From Terebella lapidaria (Eukaryota > Annelida > Polychaeta > Terebellida > Terebellidae): a stretch of DNA of 64,000 bases. Numbering within the stretch: position 1 is the stretch's first letter; the number at the start of each line of letters is the position of its first letter. A program made the translations under genes and the position numbers. The stretch covers positions 35,338,165 to 35,402,164 of the forward strand of contig OX424564.1 in assembly GCA_949152475.1 (NCBI GenBank), written 5' to 3'. Positions 23,411 to 34,800 of this stretch are shown here, in pieces. A model generated the notes under the pieces. The model had not been told where the DNA came from. It did no database searches and saw nothing but the letters and a program-made list of their open reading frames with translations.

Positions 23411-24700
23411 TTGTCCGTCTGTTGCTAGGCAACCAAGGCGTCAGAGATCACCCGCCTCCCTGGAGTTTGTTCTCACGGCAACAAGGCCTTGTTTCTCCTG
23501 CTTCAGGTCTACATTTTCACACTGGTGTGGACTTATTCGCATCCCGTGTATGGAATACCGGATCACGGGTGCCACACTCTTCGGATAATATTGCAATGTC
23601 CTATATTACAATTATTTATGAACCAATCCATTAGTTCAACAACGGAACGAAACAGCACCAACTCATTTTGAGTTAGTCCCTCAAACTTTCAATCTGAATC
23701 TGAGTGACGTCATTTCTGAAGTTATTACCTCAACTTCTAATCCATGCGGTCACAGATTACATCCAGTTGGAACTTATACTTCCCGTTGTTTTCCTAAACC
23801 CCAGCGAATCTCTGCAGGCGGTGACAGGTATGATCCATCCAACATAGCCATAAGCGGACTCTCGTTGTCACTGCCATCTCCTCCTCCATCCCCTCCCCCT
23901 TCTCCGCCGCAGGGGGTGGATGTTTTAGCAAACACTGAACAATCAATTGTTACTCTCTCTCTTGTGTCCGCGATCACATCCAGCTTTTCCGGAATGGATA
24001 AAACATTAATTCATTTACTCAAGCAGGGTGAATGATGTTTATTATAGATTAACTGATTGCGGGTCATCCTTAAATCTATTGGTTATTACATCTCATTAGA
24101 TCAATTCATACATCTAAAAGATGGATGCTAATGCACGTTGTGACCCCCACTACTTCAATATGCGACTTGTTCATATATAACCGCTGTATTATCACCATCT
24201 CAGTTCTATTTTGATTGGGTACTCATGAACTTGCAATGCACTGGGTTTATTCCAGATTTATGATTGGTGCAATCGGTTGTTGGACGGTTATATGCCATTT
24301 CCACCGAATATACGGTCAGTCAGCCATAGATTGCTATCTGCCCTCATGGTGTTTGTGTGAAATTTGTCCATTTTAGGTTTTCTGTTGACCTCCTCACAAT
24401 CTTCATGATCATTAATTATGCTGTCGGAAATGGACAGCGACTGTGGCAGGTTATTCATGGGGCACATGTGGATGTATTAAATAGATAAATCCACAGACCA
24501 GCATTGATATCTTCAATCTAGTGTTGATATATTCTGCCATGGAATTGCCTTATTTTACAAACGGATTATGAAAAGTGACATGTTGAATTTTGTAAATGTT
24601 TCATGCAGATTGTCATAAAAAAAACAACAACATGAAACCAGAGGCCAGAACAACCAAATATGCGTGAACTTTAACAATGTGATAGACATGGTGTTGCTAA
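23411..24700. other. Upstream region of the globin gene; no gene seen
   Basis: The first 200 bases upstream of the globin ATG are the only GC-rich stretch nearby and may hold the 5' UTR and promoter. A short low-complexity stretch at 23,870-23,920 (CCTCCTCCATCCCCTCCCCC) codes for glycine/aspartate-rich nonsense on the minus strand. Nothing else is recognised. Confidence 0.4.
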
Positions 24701-24724
24701 TTCAGAAAATAATTTGTATACACT

Positions 24725-25692
24725 GTGTATATTGAGTTTGTGGAAAGGCTGTTGGAGAAATTGCTGGTCACCTGCTCAAATCTAATGAATGGTAACTTCG
24801 CTCGCGATGAAGAATGGACACATTTTGATGAGTTAGCTTTGGGGAAAAAAAAATTGTATCAAGTAGTAAATTCAATATCAGAAATACATAATCACCACTC
24901 TTGTCTTTTTTGTAAGTACCATTATATTGAATAGAAGTATTGGGCCCTTTAATAGCGATAAGATTTGATATTTGAAGATGTAAATGCCATGGAATTGGAT
25001 TTTTTTTGCAGTTTTGGTTACACTATGATGTTTCCACATGCATGGAAAGTGCAAGATATGCTAACGCTATGATAATGATGATAATGTTACTAACATCACA
25101 CACTCTGGTTGCAGGCATAACACCACAATTGCAGACGAAGACCACTCGTCGGGCTATTAATCATATTAATCGATTAACTGAAAATAGGTATGTGATTGTA
25201 TGATGATAACTATCAGATAATGACTTGTTATCGCATTAAAAATATATTCGATTGTCCTTTGTAATGCGCGTGAACATATATTTGCAACATGCGTGAGTGA
25301 TAGGAGGAAAGAAAAAAATCAGAATGCAACCAATGTTTCTGTATTATTGTAAATTAGACACTTTTGCAGTGGTTCAAAGTAAATTTAGAAACTTTTGCAT
25401 AGGCGAATTTGCACGAATCAGATATAGGTATTCGTGTTCAGAGATGATTGCCTGTCCACATGAAAAACAATTGAAAAACATGAGGTGAGAAACATTCATT
25501 ATTGAATTAAACAAGGCAAAGTTTTTGTCCGGTATAGAATTGATACCTTATCTAGTGATTATTTTCTAACTTACTACAACAGTTGAAACACATTCGTTAT
25601 CAGCGAATGTGGATACAGAAATCATCTGTAATGTTGAGGATTTGGTTTCATATTCCAGTCGTGTGAAAAACTTCTTTGTAAAATATTTGGTA
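24725..25692 (+). other. Cluster of exon-like open segments, function unknown
   Basis: Four plus-strand stretches are open and end at good donors: 24,725-24,913 (donor GTAAGT; HFDELALGKKKLYQVV), about 25,115-25,189 (TTGCAG acceptor, donor GTATGT; ITPQLQTKTTRRAINHINRL), about 25,297-25,485 (donor GTGAGA; ends PHEKQLKNMR) and about 25,583-25,689 (CAACAG acceptor, donor GTAAGA; SANVDTEIICNVEDLVSYSS). Phases do not all agree, so I do not join them. They could be exons of a real gene with missing partners, or remains of a mobile-element gene. No known domain is recognised. Confidence 0.3.
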
Positions 25693-26252
25693 AGAAATAA
25701 GTTGATAAATTTCAGTTGTTAACATTATTACTGCAAGGAATAATATTTAAGGACTGGATTTTTTTGTTACTGACATTAATGAAAGACACTGGCCCAACAG
25801 TTATGATAATTTGTCTGGATCAACTTTGTTTGGGCAACAGGGATGATGGGCATCAGGGGATACACCCGATCGGTCGTAGGCGACCGAATCGTCTAGTTTA
25901 AAAATATTCATTTCGTGAACCATCGCATTAATATAGTGATATGGTTGCATGAATTTCTTATATTTATCATCATTGAATCAAAGACATTTTTTTCTGTTAG
26001 CTCATTTATGGCGAATGTTTTTGCCCGCAATTGTTATCACATCTAAAGCAAAAGTTGATTTTATCGATATAACTAATCGATATTCGATAGTAAGCTGATT
26101 CCTCGAGGTAATGAGTTGATTTATCGGGATATTAATTACACATCAAGTTTTAAACTGTGGCCCTGTCACGTTTCCGTACACTGGGTTACTACAGCATTCG
26201 CTTTCGTTTTTATAACCCCGGAAGTAGTGGTTACTCACACCGAACAGTCGGC

Positions 26253-26720
26253 AAATTTTGGAGAGGGGGTTCAGCGAAAAAGTGAGGATGGTAAAGTGTG
26301 ACACAGTGGTCCCACTAGCACATCACAGTGGGACCGCCTTCTGCCAGACAGGGAGCATTTATTAATTATCGATGTCCCGCAAAGTGTGCTAGTGGGACCA
26401 GCCTCACAAAGTGAGCCGTGTAAAATGTGTTCTATCTAGTGGGATCAGCCTCACAAAGTGAGCCTTGTCATAGTGGGACCGGCCTCACACAGTGAGTCAT
26501 GTCCTAGTGGGACCGGCCTCACAAACTGGACATTGTTCTAGTGGGACCGGCCTCACAGAGTGAGTCTTGTCCTAGTGGGACCGGCCTCACAAAGTGAGCC
26601 TTGTCCTGGTGGGACCGATCTCACAAAGTGAGTCATGTTCTAGTGGGACCGGCATCACAAAGTGAGCTGTGTACAGTGGGACCGGCCTCACCAAGTGAGC
26701 CTCGTCCTAGTGGGAGTAAT
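26253..26720 (+). repeat. Left 34-bp tandem array (about 12 units) with flanking inverted block
   Basis: Units of GTGGGACCGGCCTCACAAAG + TGAGCCTTGTCCTA repeat from about 26,320 to 26,715, with degenerate first units. Just outside, 26,253-26,298 contains GGTTCAGCGAAAAAGTGAGG, which has an inverted partner at 31,587-31,634. The unit is the reverse complement of the unit in the 30,085-31,232 array. Each unit holds the 13-bp palindrome CTCACAAAGTGAG. Confidence 0.95.
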
Positions 26721-29072
26721 TGGAGTCCTAGTGAGGGTATTGATTCAATATGATACACCTCAATTATTGCAATGAATCAAATAGTACAAAACAAATTGTT
26801 AATGTGTTTATTGCATTCTACTGCCAGGTAGCATTTTTACGCACATAGTCATACACGTAAATGTATGTATGTATGTACGTGAATTGGACAAGGAAAATAT
26901 ATGTACGGAATTTTACACTGACAAGTATTAAGTTATTGAAAACGTACTGGTTACAAAGCAAAGTTCAATATTACCTCAAGCTTATGCATCAGTAACTCCA
27001 GACGAAAACATTTGTGAAGACACAAGTGACATGACTTGCTATGATAATTAATTTGAAATGTTAACATAAAGAGGGATGCTTTAACATTCCATGCATCAGT
27101 ATAATTCGAACATAAGCAACTACTTCTGTCAGTTCAGCAAAAGAACAAGGTCACCGTGGTAAACTAAAGATACCAAGTTGGTTTAACAATAGTAAAATAT
27201 CCCTTCAGTGATGTTCATGTTTGCTGCACAATTATGGATAGGAAGAAATTACAATACGTGCACGTCAAAAGAGAATATCATGGCAGTTTCAGGTAAGCCA
27301 GTTCACAAATATACTCGTACGCTGTATGGATATAATCAAGTGTGAATTTATTGATATTGATGTAATTTCTTGGTGATTTTTGTTTTGTGATTCAATAGCA
27401 TATTATTTTAATATTTCTACCATGGAACGTGCACATATACTGTCATATTTCAGGATGTTTGAGCAAAAATAGTAGACATGATTGATTAAAATCATGATAG
27501 CATGAATCTTGTACAATTATGATGAATTATAAGAGTGTATAAAGTAGGTAACATATCATATCTGGGTTTTTCTATTCTATAAACATCACAAGAATGTAGG
27601 TGACATAAATGGATACAAAGTGAGAAATACTTCATGACACACTGAACATTGTATATATGCAATAGCAATTATATTCTGACAAATATGAATGCGAATATTG
27701 TTTCAATCTCACACACACACTGCCTATCGGTATACGAGTAAGGTAACAGAGATATTTTCATTATAGCTTATTTACCATGAAACAATAAAAGAAAGTTGCT
27801 GCACATTATGCAGCGTGTTTAACTAGACATAAAAGCCTATAGGCTTTGTGGCATCCCCCAATTTTTCTTTTCTTTTCTAATGGTGAAACTTGACTGTTAT
27901 TATAATACATATACCAGGATTATTGAACACAGGTGGGAATGAGAGTTCAAATTATAGCAGTTGTTCACCAGACAAATGCCCATCAGATATTGGCCATCAG
28001 AGTATACTTATTCAGTGTGTTCCTGGCTTCCATAATATTGTTTAGGTACTATTGCCAAATTTAAAACAATATGGATACAAAGTGAGAGCAAACAAAATGA
28101 CAAAAACATAAGGCCTCCCCGATTTTCAATCGGGATGCCTAATAGTAATGAAATATCATCATTAAACTGCAAACATACACTCATTTCTGAACAATAAAAT
28201 ATCAGAGTTTGCACATATCAATTTCCAAAGGCAGTTACTTGTGTAAGTTCACAATATACACTAACTGTCTCATGTTACACATGCCACTGTTACTGTTACA
28301 CAAACAGCTATCTAAAATATTCCCAACTGTGTGTATACATATCACACGTATTCAGACTTAAACCGTGAAATTCATGCTTACTTATTCAGTGATAGTAATC
28401 TGTTTTGCACAAACCATCAGATCTACACTTATACACATTTCAGAATGATTTGTTTTCGAATTACAACGAAATAGAAACATCTCGAACCTCAAACTGGAGG
28501 TTTCATATTGTTGTAATAAGGTTACCCATTAACCTATTGATATTCATGAAATCTTTCCGTAAAACAAAAGGTTTCGTGTATGAGTATCGTCAACATTCGT
28601 CTTCGATATCGCGGCGATGGCTGTAAAATTGCTACCCCTAGAACACTCACAAGCCATATGTGTTTTGGATGGACTGATTTCATCACAAAATGAGTCCCCA
28701 AATGGTCACTTTGGTTGTTATGGCATACAACATCGATAGGTGTCATTATCTTACCATATTATGTGTTTGTGTAAATAATTATCAAAATTGGATTAGAAAT
28801 GTGACCTGTATAGTGCTCACAAGAAAGTGTTTTCAGTGAACGCGGCGGCAGCGCGACGACTGCAAATCAGTAGTATATGCCAAACTTTGTTCGGGGGATA
28901 CAACTACAATTTACATATGAAACAGATTCCCCCATGGACGTTTTTCTGATGGTGTGTATCGTCCATGAAATGGTGCACAACACTGCATCTGGGAAAATAG
29001 GAATGTGTACAATAAGCAAAGGTATGCTTTGCAAAAATATGCAAGTTTAGCAAATATGTAAGCTGACCGGTT
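26721..29072. other. Interior between the inverted arrays; mostly no gene
   Basis: This is AT-rich sequence with a short ATGT microsatellite at 26,862-26,880 and a CA run at 27,710-27,720. Open frames are short and unsupported. The only coding signal between the arrays is the minus-strand protease-like gene end at 29,169-29,853. Confidence 0.5.
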
Positions 29073-29078
29073 TTTATT
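29073..29078 (-). terminator. Poly(A) signal for the Ulp1-like gene end
   Basis: AATAAA on the minus strand about 90 bases 3' of the modelled stop codon at 29,169. The spacing fits a normal animal 3' end. Confidence 0.5.
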
Positions 29079-29168
29079 CAATTATTGTTAAATGATTTCT
29101 CTACAGACTTGAACAATTAAACTTCAGTGAAGATTACAATTCTCGGTAATCATACCAGCATTGATTCT

Positions 29169-29853
29169 TCATCTCCAAGGCCACGCCACATACAAAACTT
29201 GTCTCGGACATCTGGCAAAATGTAGTATGAATAAATCATCTGCCTCAGTTCACAGTGGCATAATTATACAAAATTTTCTTATCGAAAAATGCATAACATA
29301 ATAAGGAAGAAAAATTGATGAAAGTATCGAAGATAATTCACACCAAACTTGGGGTATTATCATATCACTCTTGCAATATTTGTATAATAACTTAGTATAT
29401 ATTTCATGACATGACAATATCTGTCTGTTATCAATAACAAACACAGAGACATGCAGTGAAGCAGGAGACAAAAATTCAAATTCAACATACCGGTTTTTTT
29501 CATACAATGTCCTAGCAATCACACGTCTTGTGTAGTTAGGGGATGGCATTTCCGGGCAATTTGTTGATAATCTGTCATACAGGAACTAAAAAGTAACGAA
29601 ATAACAAGAAAATATAAAACATTTGCTGACACATGCTATTAGTTTGTTTTCTGTATACCATTTAGCATGTATGGTACAATGGGAAAATATTTGCAAGAAA
29701 TATATCATTCTCACTTAGTATACCTTGAGAGCAAACACTCCACAGTTGTGGCAATCTGTCTGTCTCCTGGTGTGTTTCGGGGGGACCACCTGGAAGTCTC
29801 CCGTGTCAATGTTCAGCAACATCGGGGGCAGGCGACATGCCGACATCGCTCGG
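29169..29853 (-). CDS. Ulp1/SENP-type cysteine protease, 3' exons of a gene (5' part not found)
   Basis: Three exon candidates join in phase: 29,853-29,724, 29,585-29,491 and 29,211-29,169, with acceptors TTGCCAG, TTTTTAG and TTGCCAG and donors GTATAC and GTATGT. The first carries RRQTDCHNCGVFALK. The glutamine six residues before a Cys-Gly-Val-Phe is the oxyanion-hole Gln and catalytic Cys pattern of the C48 (Ulp1/SENP) family. These enzymes cleave SUMO or related conjugates; relatives also occur in several DNA transposon families. The second exon gives FLYDRLSTNCPEM and the last a short basic end. The catalytic His and Asp should lie upstream, but I find no such exon before the 34-bp array that begins at 30,085, so the gene is either cut off or has a distant 5' part. 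Host gene versus element gene is undecided. Confidence 0.5.
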
Positions 29854-30084
29854 CTGGCAAGGGCTGATGGAAGTGAAGGTACAGGTAGTGGTCGCGCGGG
29901 TGGGCTGTATGATCACTGGAATTGGGCCACTAATTCGCTCACTCATTCATAGTGACCGCCAATGCTGTTTCCATCAATGCTAGAAGAGAATGTTGGAAAT
30001 GCCATGACTTTTTACTGCTATATATTGGCATGACATATATAGCCTAAACTGTATGTTTTTAATCTTGTTTTGTAGTCATTTCGA

Positions 30085-31232
30085 ATTCCACTAGCTGGCC
30101 CCACTAGCACAAGCTCACTTTGTAAGGCATGTCCGACAAAGCTAAGCTCTTTTTGTGAGGCTAGTCCCACTAGAACAAGGCTCACCTTGTGAGGCTGGTC
30201 CCACTAGAACAAGGCTCACTTTGTGAGGCCGGTCCCACTAGAACAAGGCTCACTTTGTGAGGCTGGTCCCACTAGAACAAGGCTCACTTTGTGAGGCCGG
30301 TCCCACTAGAACAAGGCTCACTTTGTGAGGCTGGTATCCCTAGAACAAGGCTCACTTTGTGAGACCGGTCCCACTAGGACAAGGCTCACTTTGTGAGGCT
30401 GGTCCCACTAGAACAGACTCACTTTGTGAGGCCGGTCCCACTAGGACAAGGCTCACTTTGTGAGGCTGGTCCCACTAGGACAAGCTCATATTGTGAGACT
30501 GGTCCCACTAGAACAAGGCTCACTTTTTGAGGCTAGTCCCACTAGAACAAGGCTCACTTTGTGAGGCTGGTCCCACTAGCACAAGGCTCACTTTGTGAGG
30601 CTGTTCCCACTAGCACAAGGCTCAATTTGTGAGGCTGGTCCCATTAGAACAAGGCTCACTTTGTGAGGCTGGTCCCACTAGATCAAGGCTCACTTTGTGA
30701 GGGTGGTCCCCCTAGGACAAGGCTCATTTTGTGAGGCCGGTCCCACTAGATCAAGGCTCACTTTGTGAGGCTGGTATCCCTAGAACAAGGCTCACTTTGT
30801 GAGACCGGTCCAACTAGGACAAGGCTCACTTTGTGAGGCTGGTCCCACTAGAACAAGGCTCACTTTGTGAGGCCGGTCCCACTAGGACAAGGCTCACTTT
30901 GTGAGGCTGGTCCCACTAGGACAAGCTCATATTGTGAGACTGGTCCCACTAGAACAAGGCTCACTTTTTGAGGCTAGTCCCACTAGAACAAGGCTCACTT
31001 TGTGAGGCTGGTCCCACTAGCACAAGGCTCACTTTGTGAGGCTGTTCCCACTAGCACAAGGCTCAATTTGTGAGGCTGGTCCTATTAGAACAAGGCTCAC
31101 TTGTGAGGCTGGTCTCACTAGATCAAGGCTCACTTTGTGAGGCTGGTCCCCCTAGGACAAGGCTCATTTTGTGAGGCCGTTCCCACTAGGACAAGCTCAT
31201 ATTGTGAGACTGGTCCCACTAGCAAAAGCTCA
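30085..31232 (+). repeat. Right 34-bp tandem array (about 33 units), inverted relative to 26.3 kb
   Basis: Units of GGTCCCACTAGAACAAGGCT + CACTTTGTGAGGCT repeat with a 34-bp period. Variants (ACAAGCTCATATTGTGAG, GGTATCCCTAG, TTCCCACTAGC) recur in the same order about 440 bases apart, showing a 13-unit higher-order duplication (about 30,328-30,767 versus 30,768-31,200). Each unit holds CTCACTTTGTGAG. Open frames across the array are by-products of the period. Confidence 0.95.
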
Positions 31233-31586
31233 TATACTAGAGATTATAGACTTGTATGTCAGGTGCAGAAAAATATTCTGATAGAGTCTATAAGATTCCT
31301 TCAATATCGCCCAATTTGTCCACAAAAATTTACATTTGTTCTCAAATTCATAGCCCTTAGTTGTGGAAAATGTTTTCTATTGCTCATACATGACACCTCA
31401 ATCTTTTTGTATGTAATTACCTTTTGTTTCTGCCAATTTTTGTGTTAGATTCACGGATCACTCTGTCCATTTTCTCCAGTCTGACGCCCGCCGTTTCAAT
31501 AATTCTAATTAGAAAATGAATGATCCCTCAGCTATCGCGCGCGCACAGAAAGCGGTCCGGTTGGCCATGTTATACTGAGACACGCA

Positions 31587-31681
31587 TCCCACTGTACCAT
31601 CCTTACTTCTTCGCTGAACCTCCTTTTGGAATTTTCTCGGAGAAGGAATTCATTGGAAAAGTTTGAGAAATCTAGAATCAG
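31587..31681 (+). other. Inverted partner block and possible 5' UTR exon
   Basis: 31,587-31,634 reads, on the minus strand, AAGTAAGGATGGTACAGTGG and matches 26,253-26,298 in inverted orientation. On the plus strand the segment ends with a strong donor, AATCAG/GTGAGT, at 31,681, some 220 bases before the first coding exon of the 112-residue membrane protein. It could be that gene's untranslated first exon. This is an inference. Confidence 0.35.
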
Positions 31682-31899
31682 GTGAGTGACCTGATACAAA
31701 TGCCAAATGCATGTGAATTGTTTTCCAGTTAGTATATTATAGCATAATCGATTATTAGTTGAGTATGCCTGTCTCGGCCACTTAACCTAAACTTTGTACG
31801 GCTTACGTCGTGGGGTTTTTCCATTAGACTAAGCATGTGATGAAAAGGATTTCACTGTCAAGCAAGGATAAGGAGAACAATATTTAGTAATTCGACGAT

Positions 31900-34800
31900 A
31901 TGGATTTTAGGACTATCATCGAGCACCTGAACACCAGCACGTACATTCTCAGATTTGATGGTATGACATAACTTGAAACGGCTCAAATACTGCACACACT
32001 AGTATGATGACCTAGATATGCGTGTGTATACTAAATTGTTATGTGACGGTGTATACCCGATGTACTGTCATTTAACACCACGTACTTGAGGCGACCAGTT
32101 AAGTAACAAGCCGACACTTGCGTGTTAAGATATTTCAGTATCTACGGGAGTCATCACCAATTCTGAAGATAAGGTCATTCCTACTAACTATTTTATCGTA
32201 TTATACCCTGCATTTTTCTTCAAAATTCATTCAGTTCGGTACAGTTATAATATTTTACAGAGTACTCACAACGATATTTCTCACTGCGTGGTCATGGATC
32301 GATCCATCTTAGCCAGTATGTCATAGGGTATACTATTTTCGTCAATTATAACTGTTATCGGCTCCTGCTCTGATTAGGCAATTATACTTTTTTAATAACC
32401 AACTGCTGACTCTCCAGTCTATGCACGTAATTACTAAACACTACAGCACAGGCATGTGTTTTTTTTTCATTGTGATGACTATCTATGGCATATCATTTAC
32501 AATATACAACTTTTAATATCGTGCTCATGAGATAAGCTTTGTGCGGAACTAATTTACTTGATATGCTTGTGTTTTAATTGTCTGGCAATTATCAACTGCA
32601 TTAGTCTACATATGTACCAATGGCAACAAAATATAATGTGGCCAATGTATAGTAGTACTTGCGGTATGAGGTTAACTTGAAATAATATATTATTGAATAA
32701 GTACACCAGTACTTGTTATATACTGAAGGGGTATGTGTATTACACGTCTAATGTAGTACACGTTGATTGATGTCAGGATGGTCACAGTTGTATTTGTATA
32801 CTGCTCTTGACACGATAATCAGAGGCTGAGTGAATCCTCGTCAATGACATGATACCGCCATCTTGATATTTATCGTAATATACTTGCTAATATCAAGGCC
32901 CTGGATAAATCCCAAGCTAAACTATCAAAATCATGCCTAGGTATTAACAGGTTCTGTAGAAACTCTCCATTGCTTGGCACTTTGAAAATAAATAAAATAT
33001 TTATTGATATCGAAATACAAAAAAATAATTATAACTTGTTTAGGTCAATGTTTATGTCATCATCTAGATGTGGTCAATTTTATAATTTTCTCTTCAAGCA
33101 ACATTTATCTGGAAAATTATGTGGCAATAATATAGTCTCGTGAGTTCATGTCATTGTGTGATAAATACGATATGCCTATTGCATCCGTCTCGTGCGATAA
33201 CATAGATGTGAACGCCTGAAAAGTTTTCCAAGTAGTGGACTCCTTGACACAGTTATTCAGTAACGGCCCAGTAACAGGCAATTTTTCATCTCTTGATAAA
33301 GACATTTTGGTGTGTGTTTTTTTTATGTATACGTGTGTCAATGTCTCCAATTGAAGGTGAAGATCTTAAATAAATAAATATATGGTATCATAAAATCACT
33401 GTAGTCCTATAAACATACGAATTGATCAAGGCGTGTTCGCGGAAAGTTTTAATGATAATGAGCGTAGATTTGATTTTATGGCTTGGGTGGATATATATCT
33501 ATAGTCTCGTGAGTTCATGTCATTGTGTGATAAATACGATATACCTATTGCATCCGTCTCGTGCGATAACATAGATGTGAACGCCTGAAAAGTTTTCCAA
33601 GTAGTGGACTCCTTGACACAGTTATTCAGTAACGGCCCAGTAACAGGCAATTTTTCATCTCTTGATAAAGACATTTTAGTGTGTGTTTTTTTATGTATAC
33701 GTGTGTCAATGTCTCCAATTGAAGGTGAAGATCTTAAATAAATAAATAAATGGTATCATAAAATCACTGTAGTCCTATAAACATACGAATTGATCAAGGC
33801 GTGTTCGCGGAAAGTTTTAATGATAATGAGCGTAGATTTGAGTTTATGGCTTGGGTGGATATATATCTGTCCTGTATTCATCGTGTTCTTTGGTGCAAGT
33901 GATCCGCAAGCAAATGATTGCTGACGGAAGTCACTGTCATTATATTAGAACCAGAAACGTATTAGAACTACTTACTTGATACATACCGGACCACTACCGG
34001 TAAAAGATTATTTTGGTCATATGTACAAAAATAGGTCCATGGAAATATATTATTAAATTTAGTCCACAGTGACAAGTGTCCTCAGCAAGACCGTCGGACG
34101 TAGTTTTTAGTGAAACATACACGTACACATGTACCTGATTCGGATCTAAGAAGTTTGCCCACTAAGACGTATGCCCACTTCGACTTACGTAGGAATTGCG
34201 TAGGAATATACACGTATGTATGGGAGGACTTAGAATACATGTGAAACCTTTTTTGCGTTTACACAAATACTTATAAAAACAATATCTATTCACAGACCCA
34301 GTCAGTGCGGTGATGTCGATTCACGTAGCCTGGTTCCTGATGATTGTGATGTGGCTCAGAAGGTTTTACATCCGATACCGCCCCAACGATCACGGTGCAG
34401 GTAATATGGACATGATTGTCATGTTTATGTTTGAAGATTTGTTATCAGTGCACAGAAGCATGCGCCATAGACAAACTATATAGTATGCTTAGGTACCTAT
34501 AATTGGTACGGCGTTACGTCTATTGTCCTCCCTCGTTCAAGAGAGAAAACTTTTTGGTTCTGTCTTGTTTTCCAAAATGGAGACCTCGACGAAATCGTTG
34601 GAGTTGATAAGCTATACATACCAATATACATACGTGTATACCGTTTCTGCAGCATAACCGTATACAAAGGAAACATCGTTCACGTTTGCGTCTATGAGAT
34701 TCGCAGTGGATATCTGTATTGCAAAGAATCTTCAACTATCTCAGTCTCGTGAAGAAAAAGTAACAGTTTATGCTCTTGGTGCTCATGTTTACTAATAAAC

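Noticed and set aside
30085-31232. CRISPR array
   Set aside because: The repeats are contiguous with no spacers, the sequence is eukaryotic, and no cas gene is present.
31137-31448. 103-codon frame across the end of the 34-bp array
   Set aside because: It is a by-product of the repeat period; it continues into AT-rich DNA with no motif.
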